From positions 1 through 64,000 of the forward strand of contig NZ_JAGDXD010000014.1 of the NCBI RefSeq assembly GCF_023256255.1: a DNA stretch of 64,000 nucleotides. The letters are read 5' to 3'. Under the pieces are notes generated by a model. That model had not been told where the DNA came from. It saw nothing but the letters and a program-made list of their open reading frames with translations, and did not search any database. The stretch comes from Caldivirga sp. (lineage in GTDB: Archaea; Thermoproteota; Thermoprotei; Thermoproteales; Thermocladiaceae). Position numbers and translations under genes: made by a program. Positions within the stretch are counted from its first letter, which is position 1. Each line of letters opens with the position of its first letter. Below, in pieces: positions 34,441-42,417 of the stretch.

Positions 34441-34854
34441 TCATAAGTGAAGTAACGCTGGTAGCACAAATATAGCTAACATTAGGTTAATGAACACTAC
34501 TACTGTTATCACTACGTAAAGCCAATCCTTCTCCATGGCAAAGGACGCTATGCCTAAGGCAACCCTAAGCACCGGGGTGGCTATTAATACCATCAAACCA
34601 AGTACAATGAATGATAAGCCATCAGCCTGCGTTAATCCACTTAATGCGGTTAATGGCGGTATTACCGTTGTGTTAACATAAGATCTAACACTCATTATCT
34701 GAACATCATAGAAGCCTAATCCCTTACCTTCTATCACTAACAGTACTACACCAATAAGTATCAATATGACGCTTATTACTACTCCGATCCTTAACGTTAA
34801 CCCTATTACGTAATCCATATCCCACTTAACCACGTACCTCACCTCTGCGTGCAT
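34441..34854 (-). CDS. DUF1634-like small membrane protein, partner of TSUP transporter
   Basis: 137 aa or shorter. Three membrane helices (about residues 17-43, 68-92 and 108-135). It resembles the C-terminal third of the fused protein at 37565-38974 (LRIGVVISVILILIGVVLLVIEG here, LKYGVLVSVSLMGIGLLIMVVTG there). The longest start is ATG 34854, overlapping the TSUP gene by 29 nt. GTG 34833 or ATG 34818 are as likely. It probably works with the adjacent transporter. Confidence 0.72.
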   Translation of the reverse strand: MHAEVRYVVKWDMDYVIGLTLRIGVVISVILILIGVVLLVIEGKGLGFYDVQIMSVRSYVNTTVIPPLTALSGLTQADGLSFIVLGLMVLIATPVLRVALGIASFAMEKDWLYVVITVVVFINLMLAIFVLPALLHL

Positions 34855-35824
34855 TTACCTTGCTACTTAGTCCATATTTATAAAACAGCGTGACCATAAC
34901 TATTGCAGTAAAGATTAGACTTAGAGTATACTGTAACGCTATTGGTACCACCAGCAGATGATTTAAGTATAATCCCCTAAGGAGCATTTCCATGCCTAGG
35001 AAGGCTAATATTGCTAAGAAAACCCACCTAACTTGCTTATTAGTTATTTTAACCAATATCTTTGTACCAGCCATGGCACCTAATAACACGCCAACAGCCG
35101 TTGCAGCAGCTATGAAGGGTTGTATATAGCCTAGGTACCAGTATATGCTGCTTCCTGTGGCTGCTGTTACTCCTATCATGAAGTTGCTTGTTGTTGTGCT
35201 TACCTTCATTGGTAGGTTCATTGCCCAATCCATGCCAAGAACCTTCAAAGCACCACTACCAATACCAAGCAAACCACTAATAAAACCAGCAAAAAACATA
35301 ATCAACTCACCCAACCACCAACGAACACCCCAATACTTAACTTCTGTTTTTAAGGCATCATCATAATAACTACCATGCAATTTAAACACTTTAGTTGTCC
35401 AATCAGGTGGTTTAGGGTCAGGAATCTCATACTTACCTCTCTGCGCAGTTGGTATTATTGACATTAGTATAACGACGCCGAATACAACGTACACTATCCA
35501 TTCTAGGTTATGAGAGTAAATGTAGGCGACAGTTAATGACCCAACTATTGAACCAGTGGTTGTGGCTATTTCAAGACCCATGCCAATCCTAATGTTAGTT
35601 ATCTTATCCTTTATGTATGCACTAGCCGCACCACTGGATGTTGATATTGTTGAAATTAAGGCTGCACCAGCCGCGTAGGCTATTGGTATGCCTAGGAAGA
35701 GCGTGAGTACAGGAACCAGAACCGTACCACCCCCTAGTCCTGTTAATGATCCTAACAAACCAGCGAATATGCTTGCTATAAGTATTTCCATGAACGTCAA
35801 TAGCCTTGCAGCTATACTTAACAT
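34826..35824 (-). CDS. TSUP (TauE/SafE) family anion transporter, copy 1
   Basis: 332 aa from ATG 35822-35824. Two half-repeats of membrane helices each begin with the TSUP Gly-rich motif: LLGSLTGLGGGTVLVPVLTLFLGIP near residue 20 and FISGLLGIGSGALKVLG near residue 185. TSUP proteins carry sulfite, sulfoacetate, thiosulfate or related sulfur compounds. A 120-nt soluble loop lies between the halves. A 184-bp stretch (35156-35339) is identical to copy 3. The downstream DUF1634 gene overlaps it. Confidence 0.85.
   Translation of the reverse strand: MLSIAARLLTFMEILIASIFAGLLGSLTGLGGGTVLVPVLTLFLGIPIAYAAGAALISTISTSSGAASAYIKDKITNIRIGMGLEIATTTGSIVGSLTVAYIYSHNLEWIVYVVFGVVILMSIIPTAQRGKYEIPDPKPPDWTTKVFKLHGSYYDDALKTEVKYWGVRWWLGELIMFFAGFISGLLGIGSGALKVLGMDWAMNLPMKVSTTTSNFMIGVTAATGSSIYWYLGYIQPFIAAATAVGVLLGAMAGTKILVKITNKQVRWVFLAILAFLGMEMLLRGLYLNHLLVVPIALQYTLSLIFTAIVMVTLFYKYGLSSKVNARRGEVRG
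35156..35339 (-). repeat. 184-bp block identical to 38306-38489 (TSUP paralogues)
   Basis: Base-for-base identity with copy 3 across 184 bp, ending abruptly on both sides in diverged sequence. It encodes the second TSUP motif region from KYWGVRWWLGEL to MIGVTAAT. Recent gene conversion is the simplest cause. Confidence 0.9.
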
Positions 35825-36070
35825 ATGAAGTAAACTGACTATCTACGGTTTAAAAATCAAACCTTATTATGCCTATTATTATAAGGTATGATATGCATTA
35901 CACGTAATGCAATGGATTATTTCTTATTATCGCAAGTGCTATTTATACTATATTTCACAATTAACTTACTTGTAGTTCAAAAAATTAATCATGTAGCATT
36001 GATCATAAGCTCTATTGCTAATGATTATTCAATAATTTATCATTTAAAGTAGTACAAATGAGAATCTTAA

Positions 36071-36472
36071 TTAACTTAGGTTAATATTAATGATGCCTAA
36101 GGCCGATATTAATAGTATAGCTACTAACGCTAATGAGATTATGGCATATATCGTATCCTTCCTTAACATTAATACTATGGTTGTTAATAACAACCCTATT
36201 ATAACTGTTGAACCAAAGATAGTCATACCTATGTTCTCAAGTTCATTAAGCCCTGCCATAATTACACCCGTATAACATGATTTCAATTCATTAGGAGGAT
36301 CACCACTAAGTAATCCACCTATTGTGCAGAAAGTGGCATTACTATGCCTTAACATAACTGTTACACAACCTATTATGAGCAATAATATGCTCACCAAGAC
36401 GAGCACGTAAACTACATCACCATATATTCTTGATCCAGACTCCTCCCTAATGGCAGACTTCTCGATACTCAC
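36071..36472 (-). CDS. DUF1634-like small membrane protein, second copy
   Basis: 133 aa from GTG 36470-36472, which overlaps the upstream TSUP stop by 4 nt (GTGA). A longer frame to 36562 exists but would run deep into the TSUP gene. Three membrane helices (VVYVLVLVSILLLIIGCVTV, then IFGSTVIIGLLLTTIVL and IISLALVAILLISALGI) and the loop between the first two match the DUF1634 partner of copy 1 in layout, though the sequence is more diverged. It is probably an accessory subunit of the transporter upstream. Confidence 0.68.
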   Translation of the reverse strand: MSIEKSAIREESGSRIYGDVVYVLVLVSILLLIIGCVTVMLRHSNATFCTIGGLLSGDPPNELKSCYTGVIMAGLNELENIGMTIFGSTVIIGLLLTTIVLMLRKDTIYAIISLALVAILLISALGIININLS

Positions 36473-37407
36473 GGCAACCACCCCACCAATAATGGTAACG
36501 ATTGCTGTATTAGCCTTAAACCAGCAATAATCATAACTATTATTACCAATATTCTTATCCAACTAACCTTCACCTTAGGCATTATTCTTGATCCAAGGCG
36601 AGCACCAATTATAATACCTAGTAGGCATGGTATTGCAAAGAGCGGAATGAATGCTCCACTGTTAATGTAGACCCACATTGCTGCAGTGTCACCAATACCT
36701 ATTAGTACTATGCTTGATGCGCTGGCTACCTTTAAAGGAAGGTACATTAGCATGTTGTAGACGGGAACAATGGCCCAACCAGCCCCTAGCCCGAACATAC
36801 CTGATACTAATCCAACACCCATTAGGCTCAATAAACCCCACTGAAGATTAACTACCCTATATTCAATAAGCATGTTAAGCGATCCCTCCCTATACGCTGA
36901 GTTAAGCCTAAGTGACTCAGCCAACTTATCCCTATTTCTGGGAGGTTTCGGTATATCAGTCTTATTACCCCTTACCATGAATAATGCAGCTATGGCTAAA
37001 ACAAGTATACCAAGACTTAGCCTTATGATCGACTTACCCACTGAACCAAAGACGCTGGTTATGTGAAGCCCTATTATTGATCCAATTATTGCGAAGAGTG
37101 TATATGGAACTGACGACACTAGTACTAACCTGAAGTTAGCTAAGTTACCGTGTAAATATGGTCTTGCACTTACCAGGGAACTCATGGTAGCTATGGCTAA
37201 TCCTGTGCTTCTAACAACATCAGGATTAATGGATGTGAACGCCATCATTATTGGTGTAAATAAGACACCACCACCTACGCCAGCCAATGATGCAATAAAA
37301 CCTATGACAATACATAGGCACATTAATGATGTGAAGAAGAGCCATGGGTTAGCTAAGAGTGCTGTTGTTACCATCGTTGCATACATTAGTAGAGTTATTA
37401 TTGTCAT
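36469..37407 (-). CDS. TSUP (TauE/SafE) family anion transporter, copy 2
   Basis: Up to 312 aa from ATG 37405-37407. The TATA-like GAGTATAAAC near 37413 would suit the in-frame ATG at 37386 (MYATMVTTALL) better. TSUP motifs: FIASLAGVGGGVLFTPIMMAF in the first half and LVSGMFGLGAGWAIVPVYN in the second. It is more diverged than copies 1 and 3 and does not share their identical block. Eight or so membrane helices. It likely exports or imports a sulfur oxyanion or organosulfonate. Confidence 0.83.
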   Translation of the reverse strand: MTIITLLMYATMVTTALLANPWLFFTSLMCLCIVIGFIASLAGVGGGVLFTPIMMAFTSINPDVVRSTGLAIATMSSLVSARPYLHGNLANFRLVLVSSVPYTLFAIIGSIIGLHITSVFGSVGKSIIRLSLGILVLAIAALFMVRGNKTDIPKPPRNRDKLAESLRLNSAYREGSLNMLIEYRVVNLQWGLLSLMGVGLVSGMFGLGAGWAIVPVYNMLMYLPLKVASASSIVLIGIGDTAAMWVYINSGAFIPLFAIPCLLGIIIGARLGSRIMPKVKVSWIRILVIIVMIIAGLRLIQQSLPLLVGWLP

Positions 37408-37564
37408 ATTGTTTATACTCTTTTCAACATGACTTAGTAAATGTTACTTTTATTAAATTAACCATAAACTCTTTCATGCATGCCCCTTATAAATTCACGG
37501 TCATTTCAAGTGAATATTTCACATTTTATATAATGCTAAAACACATGAGAATGAAATTGAATAA

Positions 37565-38974
37565 CTATGAAATAAATAACGGTAATACGAATACTGCAAG
37601 CGATAAGTTAATAATAACTACTATAGTGAACGCTAAATAGAGCATATCATGCTCAAGCATGAACCTAACCATATTAAGAACCACCATTAGTATTGGTATG
37701 GCTATTAATGCAAGCAATCCAGTTAACATTACACATAATCCATCAAGCTTGATTAAGCCGCCTATTATAGTGAAGACTCCTATCAATGACGTATTCAATT
37801 GACTCGATGGGTCAGTAATCATACTTATTGAGTAGTGGAGCCCACTTCCAGTTACCACCATTATTAATAAGCCTATCCCCATTAATGACACGCTTACTAG
37901 TACACCATATTTAAGTAGACTACTGGTTATGTTTATGAACCTCTCCTCCACTGGATTAGTACCATTGGGTTGCGTACGGTACATTATAACCGTCTCATCA
38001 GCCTCGCTACTATACCTATGTGTAATGATTAAGTATAGCGTGCTGATTACTATGATTGAGAAGACTATTGCAATAACGTTACGTTCAGGGGAGGTTAATG
38101 GTAATAAATGCTCCCTATTTAAGCCTCTAAGTACCATTCTTAATCCAAAGTAAGCCAATATGGTTACGAACACCCACCTTATTTGCCTGTTAGTGATATG
38201 TATTAGTAATCTTGTACCCATTGATGAACCTGCTAGCACTCCCACTGCTGCGGCTACGGCTACGAATGGTTGAATATAACCAAAGTGCCAGTATAATGAG
38301 CTACTTGTGGCTGCTGTTACTCCTATCATGAAGTTGCTTGTTGTTGTGCTTACCTTCATTGGTAGGTTCATTGCCCAATCCATGCCAAGAACCTTCAAAG
38401 CACCACTACCAATACCAAGCAAACCACTAATAAAACCAGCAAAAAACATAATCAACTCACCCAACCACCAACGAACACCCCAATACTTATACCAAATCTT
38501 AAGGGCTGGATCATAACAGACACCATATAGCCTAAGTAGTCTAGTGGACTTATCAGGGTTACGTAATGGTGGTAATTCACACGTGCTCCTCTGTATTGTT
38601 GGTATTATTGAAAACAGTAGTATTACCCCAAATATTGTGTATATTATCCATGTTAATCCATGTTGATACACATAATTAGCAGTTAATGAACCAACTATTG
38701 CTCCCCCAGTGGTTGCTGTAACTAGGCTTATTCCGATTCTATCGTTAGCCAACTTCCTCTTAATATAGACGCTGGCTGAGCCAGCTGATGTGGCTATTGT
38801 TGATATAAGCGCTGAACCTGATGCATACATCATCGGTATACCTATGAATAAGGTGAGGACTGGTGTGAGCACTACCCCACCACCTAAGCCGGCTAGTGAG
38901 CCAAGAATACCTGCGCATAAGCCTGCCAATAGTATCTCCATGAATTTAATCAATACTAATAGTCCCTCAATCAT
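37565..38974 (-). CDS. TSUP-DUF1634 fusion transporter, copy 3
   Basis: 469 aa from ATG 38972-38974, with a TATA-like CTTTAAAAG about 25 nt upstream. Residues 1-300 are a TSUP transporter (GILGSLAGLGGGVVLTPVLTLFIG, FISGLLGIGSGALKVLG). A linker of about 30 polar residues (MYRTQPNGTNPVEERF) leads to residues 335-469, a DUF1634-like domain with three helices. The fused order equals the gene order of copies 1 and 2, which supports a working complex of the two parts. It contains the second copy of the 184-bp identical block (38306-38489). Confidence 0.87.
   Translation of the reverse strand: MIEGLLVLIKFMEILLAGLCAGILGSLAGLGGGVVLTPVLTLFIGIPMMYASGSALISTIATSAGSASVYIKRKLANDRIGISLVTATTGGAIVGSLTANYVYQHGLTWIIYTIFGVILLFSIIPTIQRSTCELPPLRNPDKSTRLLRLYGVCYDPALKIWYKYWGVRWWLGELIMFFAGFISGLLGIGSGALKVLGMDWAMNLPMKVSTTTSNFMIGVTAATSSSLYWHFGYIQPFVAVAAAVGVLAGSSMGTRLLIHITNRQIRWVFVTILAYFGLRMVLRGLNREHLLPLTSPERNVIAIVFSIIVISTLYLIITHRYSSEADETVIMYRTQPNGTNPVEERFINITSSLLKYGVLVSVSLMGIGLLIMVVTGSGLHYSISMITDPSSQLNTSLIGVFTIIGGLIKLDGLCVMLTGLLALIAIPILMVVLNMVRFMLEHDMLYLAFTIVVIINLSLAVFVLPLFIS
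38306..38489 (-). repeat. 184-bp block identical to 35156-35339
   Basis: Second copy of the identical block. Its coding strand switches from T/G-ending codons (first ~100 nt) to A-ending codons (last ~70 nt), and the switch is shared by both copies. Confidence 0.9.
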
Positions 38975-39090
38975 CCTTAACTTGCGATTTCACTAGCTTT
39001 AAAAGATATATTTCACAATATAAGATGAATATACTGAAATCAATATTAACATAAGTCTAAGATAAACTATTTCACATACTAACTAATAAG

Positions 39091-39390
39091 TTACCTCTCA
39101 TACTCTATAAATAGGTATGTTGACTCTCTGCCGAAGTTCAATAGTTTACCACCTAATAATGGCACAGCTCTCTTAACCATGATAAAGCAAGTGTAGTCGT
39201 CTAGTAACACTCTATATCTCTTATTGGATTTACTCAACTGGTAATTAATTATGAATTTCTTAAGCGCATCACACCCAAGGCCCCTTAGATCAATAACCTC
39301 AGTTTGCTCATTCTGTTTGCTCCCTGAGGCTAATATTTCTCTAATCAACCTCTTTTTTAATTGATCTAACTCATCATTCTCATTTCTCAT
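39091..39390 (-). CDS. Divergent TusA-like (SirA-fold) sulfur-carrier protein
   Basis: 99 aa from ATG 39388-39390. A charged helical N-terminus of 30 residues precedes a TusA-like beta-alpha-beta core: VIDLRGLGCDALKKFIINYQ, then a strand-rich middle and LLNFGRESTYLFIEY. In TusA the N-terminal motif is xxxRGxxCPxP with the sulfur-bearing Cys. Here Cys40 is kept in RGLGC but the following PxP is Asp-Ala-Leu. Placement beside three TSUP transporters fits sulfur metabolism. It could instead be an unrelated small protein with a similar motif. Confidence 0.5.
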   Translation of the reverse strand: MRNENDELDQLKKRLIREILASGSKQNEQTEVIDLRGLGCDALKKFIINYQLSKSNKRYRVLLDDYTCFIMVKRAVPLLGGKLLNFGRESTYLFIEYER

Positions 39391-39449
39391 AACTAATTAA
39401 TTTAAGTTAAGGAATATTTTAGTCATGTGGTTAATGCATTATATGCATT

Positions 39450-41672
39450 TTAGGCAAATGTTGAAATGTAATCCTCAATCTTAGGTAGCTCCTTAGGCAA
39501 TCCCTTCTTCTCCCTTATAGACAGTATTAGGCTTTCACGGAGGCTTTCAGGCACTGGTGCCCAACGTGAGAACTGCAGACTCCAGAAAACTCTACCTGTC
39601 GTTGCGCTTCTAAGCTCATCACTTATGTTAAATGACTCTATTACAGGTATCTCACCCTTAATGACCACCTCCATGGTCTCAGTCTGAGTAACGTCAATAA
39701 CCCTACCCCTATGCCTAGTTATCACGCTGGTTACAGGGCCCATGTTATCAACAGTGGTCTTAGCATCAATTAACAGGAGGGGCTCAAGTAGAGTTGGGTC
39801 GGCTGAAAGTAGGCTGGCGAATATTGCGTTCTTGGTTGCTGGCATTATTTGAGCTGGACCCCTATGGGCTGGATCCTCGTGAACAACCGCATCATGTAGT
39901 ATTACCTTAACACCCCTTATTGGCTCCTGGGCTAATGGCCCGGCTGACATTGACCATCTGAAGCCTTGAACTATGTAATCCCTAATCTCCCTAAGGTGCT
40001 GAATACCGCTGGTCTTATCAATGAGTACATTAATGTATTGGTTATCTATTGCCCAAATTCCCCTAGCCTCATCAGTATCCCAGTTAGCCTTTTCCCTAAG
40101 TATCCTAGCCCTCTCCCTTGGATCCATATCCTCCGTTATTTCACTGTACTGTATTAGGCTAATGGACTCCTCATCAAGTGGCTCAACACTTATGTACAGC
40201 CTATTATGCTTATTAGGTGACTTACCCTCAAAGACCTGGGACTTAGCTCTAACGGTCTCCCTGAACCTAACTAATGGTTGTGAAACTACAAAGTCTAAGC
40301 CAGTCCTATCCTTTAATAGCCATGTGGCTATCTCAAGGTGCAATGTACCTACACCGCTTAGCAGTATTTGCCCAGTCTCCTCATCGATCTTCAGGCTTAA
40401 CGTTGGATCCTCAATCACTAAGTCCCTAAGACCCTCAACGAGTTTAGCTAAGTCATTGGGATTCTTAGGCTCTATGGCTACCGTAACAACAGGCTCTGAT
40501 ACATACCTCATCTTCTCGAATGGTGGAATATCCTTAAGTGATGTTGCCACAAGCGTATCACCGGCTCTAGCCTCATCAACACCCATTAGTGCAACTATGT
40601 TACCAGCCATAACCTCAGGCACTATTATCCTATTTGGACCCATGTACAGGTAGGTTTGAAGAACTCTCTTAGTAATCTTCTGCCCAATTATGTAAACCTC
40701 ATCACCCTCCCTAATTGTTCCACTGAAGACCCTACCGGTGGCTATTAGGCCGGCGTGGGGATCCTTATTTATCTTGCTTATAGCTATGACTAATGGACCA
40801 TTTGGGTCAGCGTCAAGTAACGCCTTACCCACTGGACTATTCAAGTCACCCTTCCAGAGCTTAGGTACTCTGTACTTCTGGGCAACATCAGGTGGTGGAA
40901 TGTGCTCTATAATCATGGTTAGCAACGTCTTGTAAAGCGGGAACTCTTGGGCAAGCTCATCAACCGCATTCCTCTCGTAGGCATCCATTATGTAACTGAA
41001 CTTAATGCCCTTCTCCTGCATCATTGGAATTGTTAAACCCCATTTGCTTAAGGCAGAACCAAAGGCAACCTGCCCCTTATTAACACTAACTTTCCACTTC
41101 TCCTTGAACTCAGGTGGTGCGTAGGAATCGATGAGTGAGTTGAACTCCTTAGTAATGTAAATTATCCTATTACCAATATCCTGCGGAGATAGCCTAAGCT
41201 CCTTGATTAACCTATCTATTTTATTAATGAATAATACTGGTCTAACCATCTCCTCCATTGCCTGCTTAACCACGGTCTCTGTTTGGGTCATTACACCCTC
41301 AACTGCATCAACAACAACAAGGGCACCATCCATTACCCTAAGTGACCTAGTCACATGCCCAGTGAAGTCAACGTGCCCTGGCGTATCAACGAAGTTTATT
41401 AAGTAAGGCTTACCACCATACTCGAAGTATAGGCTTATGTTAGCTGCCTTAACCGTCATTTGCCTTATTTGCTCAATTTCAACATAATCCAACGCAAGCG
41501 CCTTACCGGCAACCTTAGGGCTAAGTAAACCAGCACCCATGAGTAGTGAGTCTGTTGTAGTCGTTTTCCCATGGTCAACGTGAGCCAGTGTACCAACATT
41601 CCTAATTTGCGATGGATTCCTCATTATCTCTAGAATATCCTCTATCCTCTTCTCAACAACTCTAACTGACAT
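39450..41672 (-). CDS. fusA: Translation elongation factor EF-2
   Basis: 740 aa from ATG 41670-41672, with TATA-like CTTTATATAAG about 27-37 nt upstream. The GTPase domain has AHVDHGKTTTTDSLL, the switch II FVDTPGHVDF and FINKIDRL. The diphthamide loop is VVHEDPAHRGPAQIMPA with the modified His at 603. Domain IV/V sequence continues to SFNISDELRSATTGRVFWSLQF. It drives tRNA-mRNA translocation, and the His is the diphtheria-toxin-type target. The gene is single and uninterrupted. Confidence 0.97.
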   Translation of the reverse strand: MSVRVVEKRIEDILEIMRNPSQIRNVGTLAHVDHGKTTTTDSLLMGAGLLSPKVAGKALALDYVEIEQIRQMTVKAANISLYFEYGGKPYLINFVDTPGHVDFTGHVTRSLRVMDGALVVVDAVEGVMTQTETVVKQAMEEMVRPVLFINKIDRLIKELRLSPQDIGNRIIYITKEFNSLIDSYAPPEFKEKWKVSVNKGQVAFGSALSKWGLTIPMMQEKGIKFSYIMDAYERNAVDELAQEFPLYKTLLTMIIEHIPPPDVAQKYRVPKLWKGDLNSPVGKALLDADPNGPLVIAISKINKDPHAGLIATGRVFSGTIREGDEVYIIGQKITKRVLQTYLYMGPNRIIVPEVMAGNIVALMGVDEARAGDTLVATSLKDIPPFEKMRYVSEPVVTVAIEPKNPNDLAKLVEGLRDLVIEDPTLSLKIDEETGQILLSGVGTLHLEIATWLLKDRTGLDFVVSQPLVRFRETVRAKSQVFEGKSPNKHNRLYISVEPLDEESISLIQYSEITEDMDPRERARILREKANWDTDEARGIWAIDNQYINVLIDKTSGIQHLREIRDYIVQGFRWSMSAGPLAQEPIRGVKVILHDAVVHEDPAHRGPAQIMPATKNAIFASLLSADPTLLEPLLLIDAKTTVDNMGPVTSVITRHRGRVIDVTQTETMEVVIKGEIPVIESFNISDELRSATTGRVFWSLQFSRWAPVPESLRESLILSIREKKGLPKELPKIEDYISTFA

Positions 41673-41698
41673 TTATGATCACGCGGACTTTCCTATAA

Positions 41699-41709
41699 GC
41701 TTATATAAA
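41699..41709 (-). promoter_or_regulatory. TATA-like box for EF-2
   Basis: CTTTATATAAG on the minus strand, 27-37 nt before ATG 41672. It is one of the best TATA matches in the window, as expected for a highly expressed gene. Confidence 0.55.
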
Positions 41710-41747
41710 GTTTTCTCAGGCAAGACCAGGTTACATTAAGATCATGA

Positions 41748-42356
41748 TTAGAAGTACCTATACCTAAGCCTAGTGCCATACCTAATCATCCTCCTGTACC
41801 AAATGTAGCCGTAAATTATCCCAACTATGAAACCTAGTAAATGACCTAAGTAAGCTATACCGAAGCTCGCCGCGAAGGGCGTTAGGAGGAATATTATTGC
41901 TATTATGTTCCATGGATTAGATAATATTACCCACCTATCCGGTAAGGCAAGTATGAAGCCTATCATGCCGAATAAGGCCCCTGAGGCACCTGCAATGAAA
42001 GTATTAGGCCCATATATGAAAACTGATAACGCAGAGAAGAACCCTGAAATTAAGTAAACCTTCCACATCATGCCTCTTCCATATCTGCGTTCGAAGAATG
42101 GACCAATGAAGAATAAGGTAAGCATATTAAACACGTAGTCAAGTATGGTTGGGTCAAAGAACATTGACGTAACTAATCCAAGAGGCCAAGGTAAATATGG
42201 TGCTATTAAGTAGTCTGATAGAAGAACACCCATTAACGCCGCAGCCCTCCCTAAGCCTAGGTAACTGAACACTAGGTATGGTATTGATAGGGCACTGTTT
42301 ATTATTATTATCAGTGCCGTTGTCCTGGCATTAACGTGAAGTGGTTGACCAGCCAT
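41748..42356 (-). CDS. Rhomboid-family intramembrane serine protease
   Basis: 202 aa from ATG 42354-42356, six membrane helices. The catalytic Ser125 lies in FIAGASGALFGMIGF (GxSG) and the partner His172 in IAYLGHLLGFIVGIIYGYIW. Asn77 in DYVFNML matches the oxyanion Asn of helix 2. Rhomboids cleave membrane protein helices within the bilayer. There is no extra soluble domain, so it is a minimal archaeal form. No obvious substrate gene adjoins. Confidence 0.9.
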   Translation of the reverse strand: MAGQPLHVNARTTALIIIINSALSIPYLVFSYLGLGRAAALMGVLLSDYLIAPYLPWPLGLVTSMFFDPTILDYVFNMLTLFFIGPFFERRYGRGMMWKVYLISGFFSALSVFIYGPNTFIAGASGALFGMIGFILALPDRWVILSNPWNIIAIIFLLTPFAASFGIAYLGHLLGFIVGIIYGYIWYRRMIRYGTRLRYRYF

Positions 42357-42417
42357 TAATACTCAATGAGCCTAATGAGGCATTACTTTAAAACTTTATT
42401 CCTAGAGAAGCAACTTA

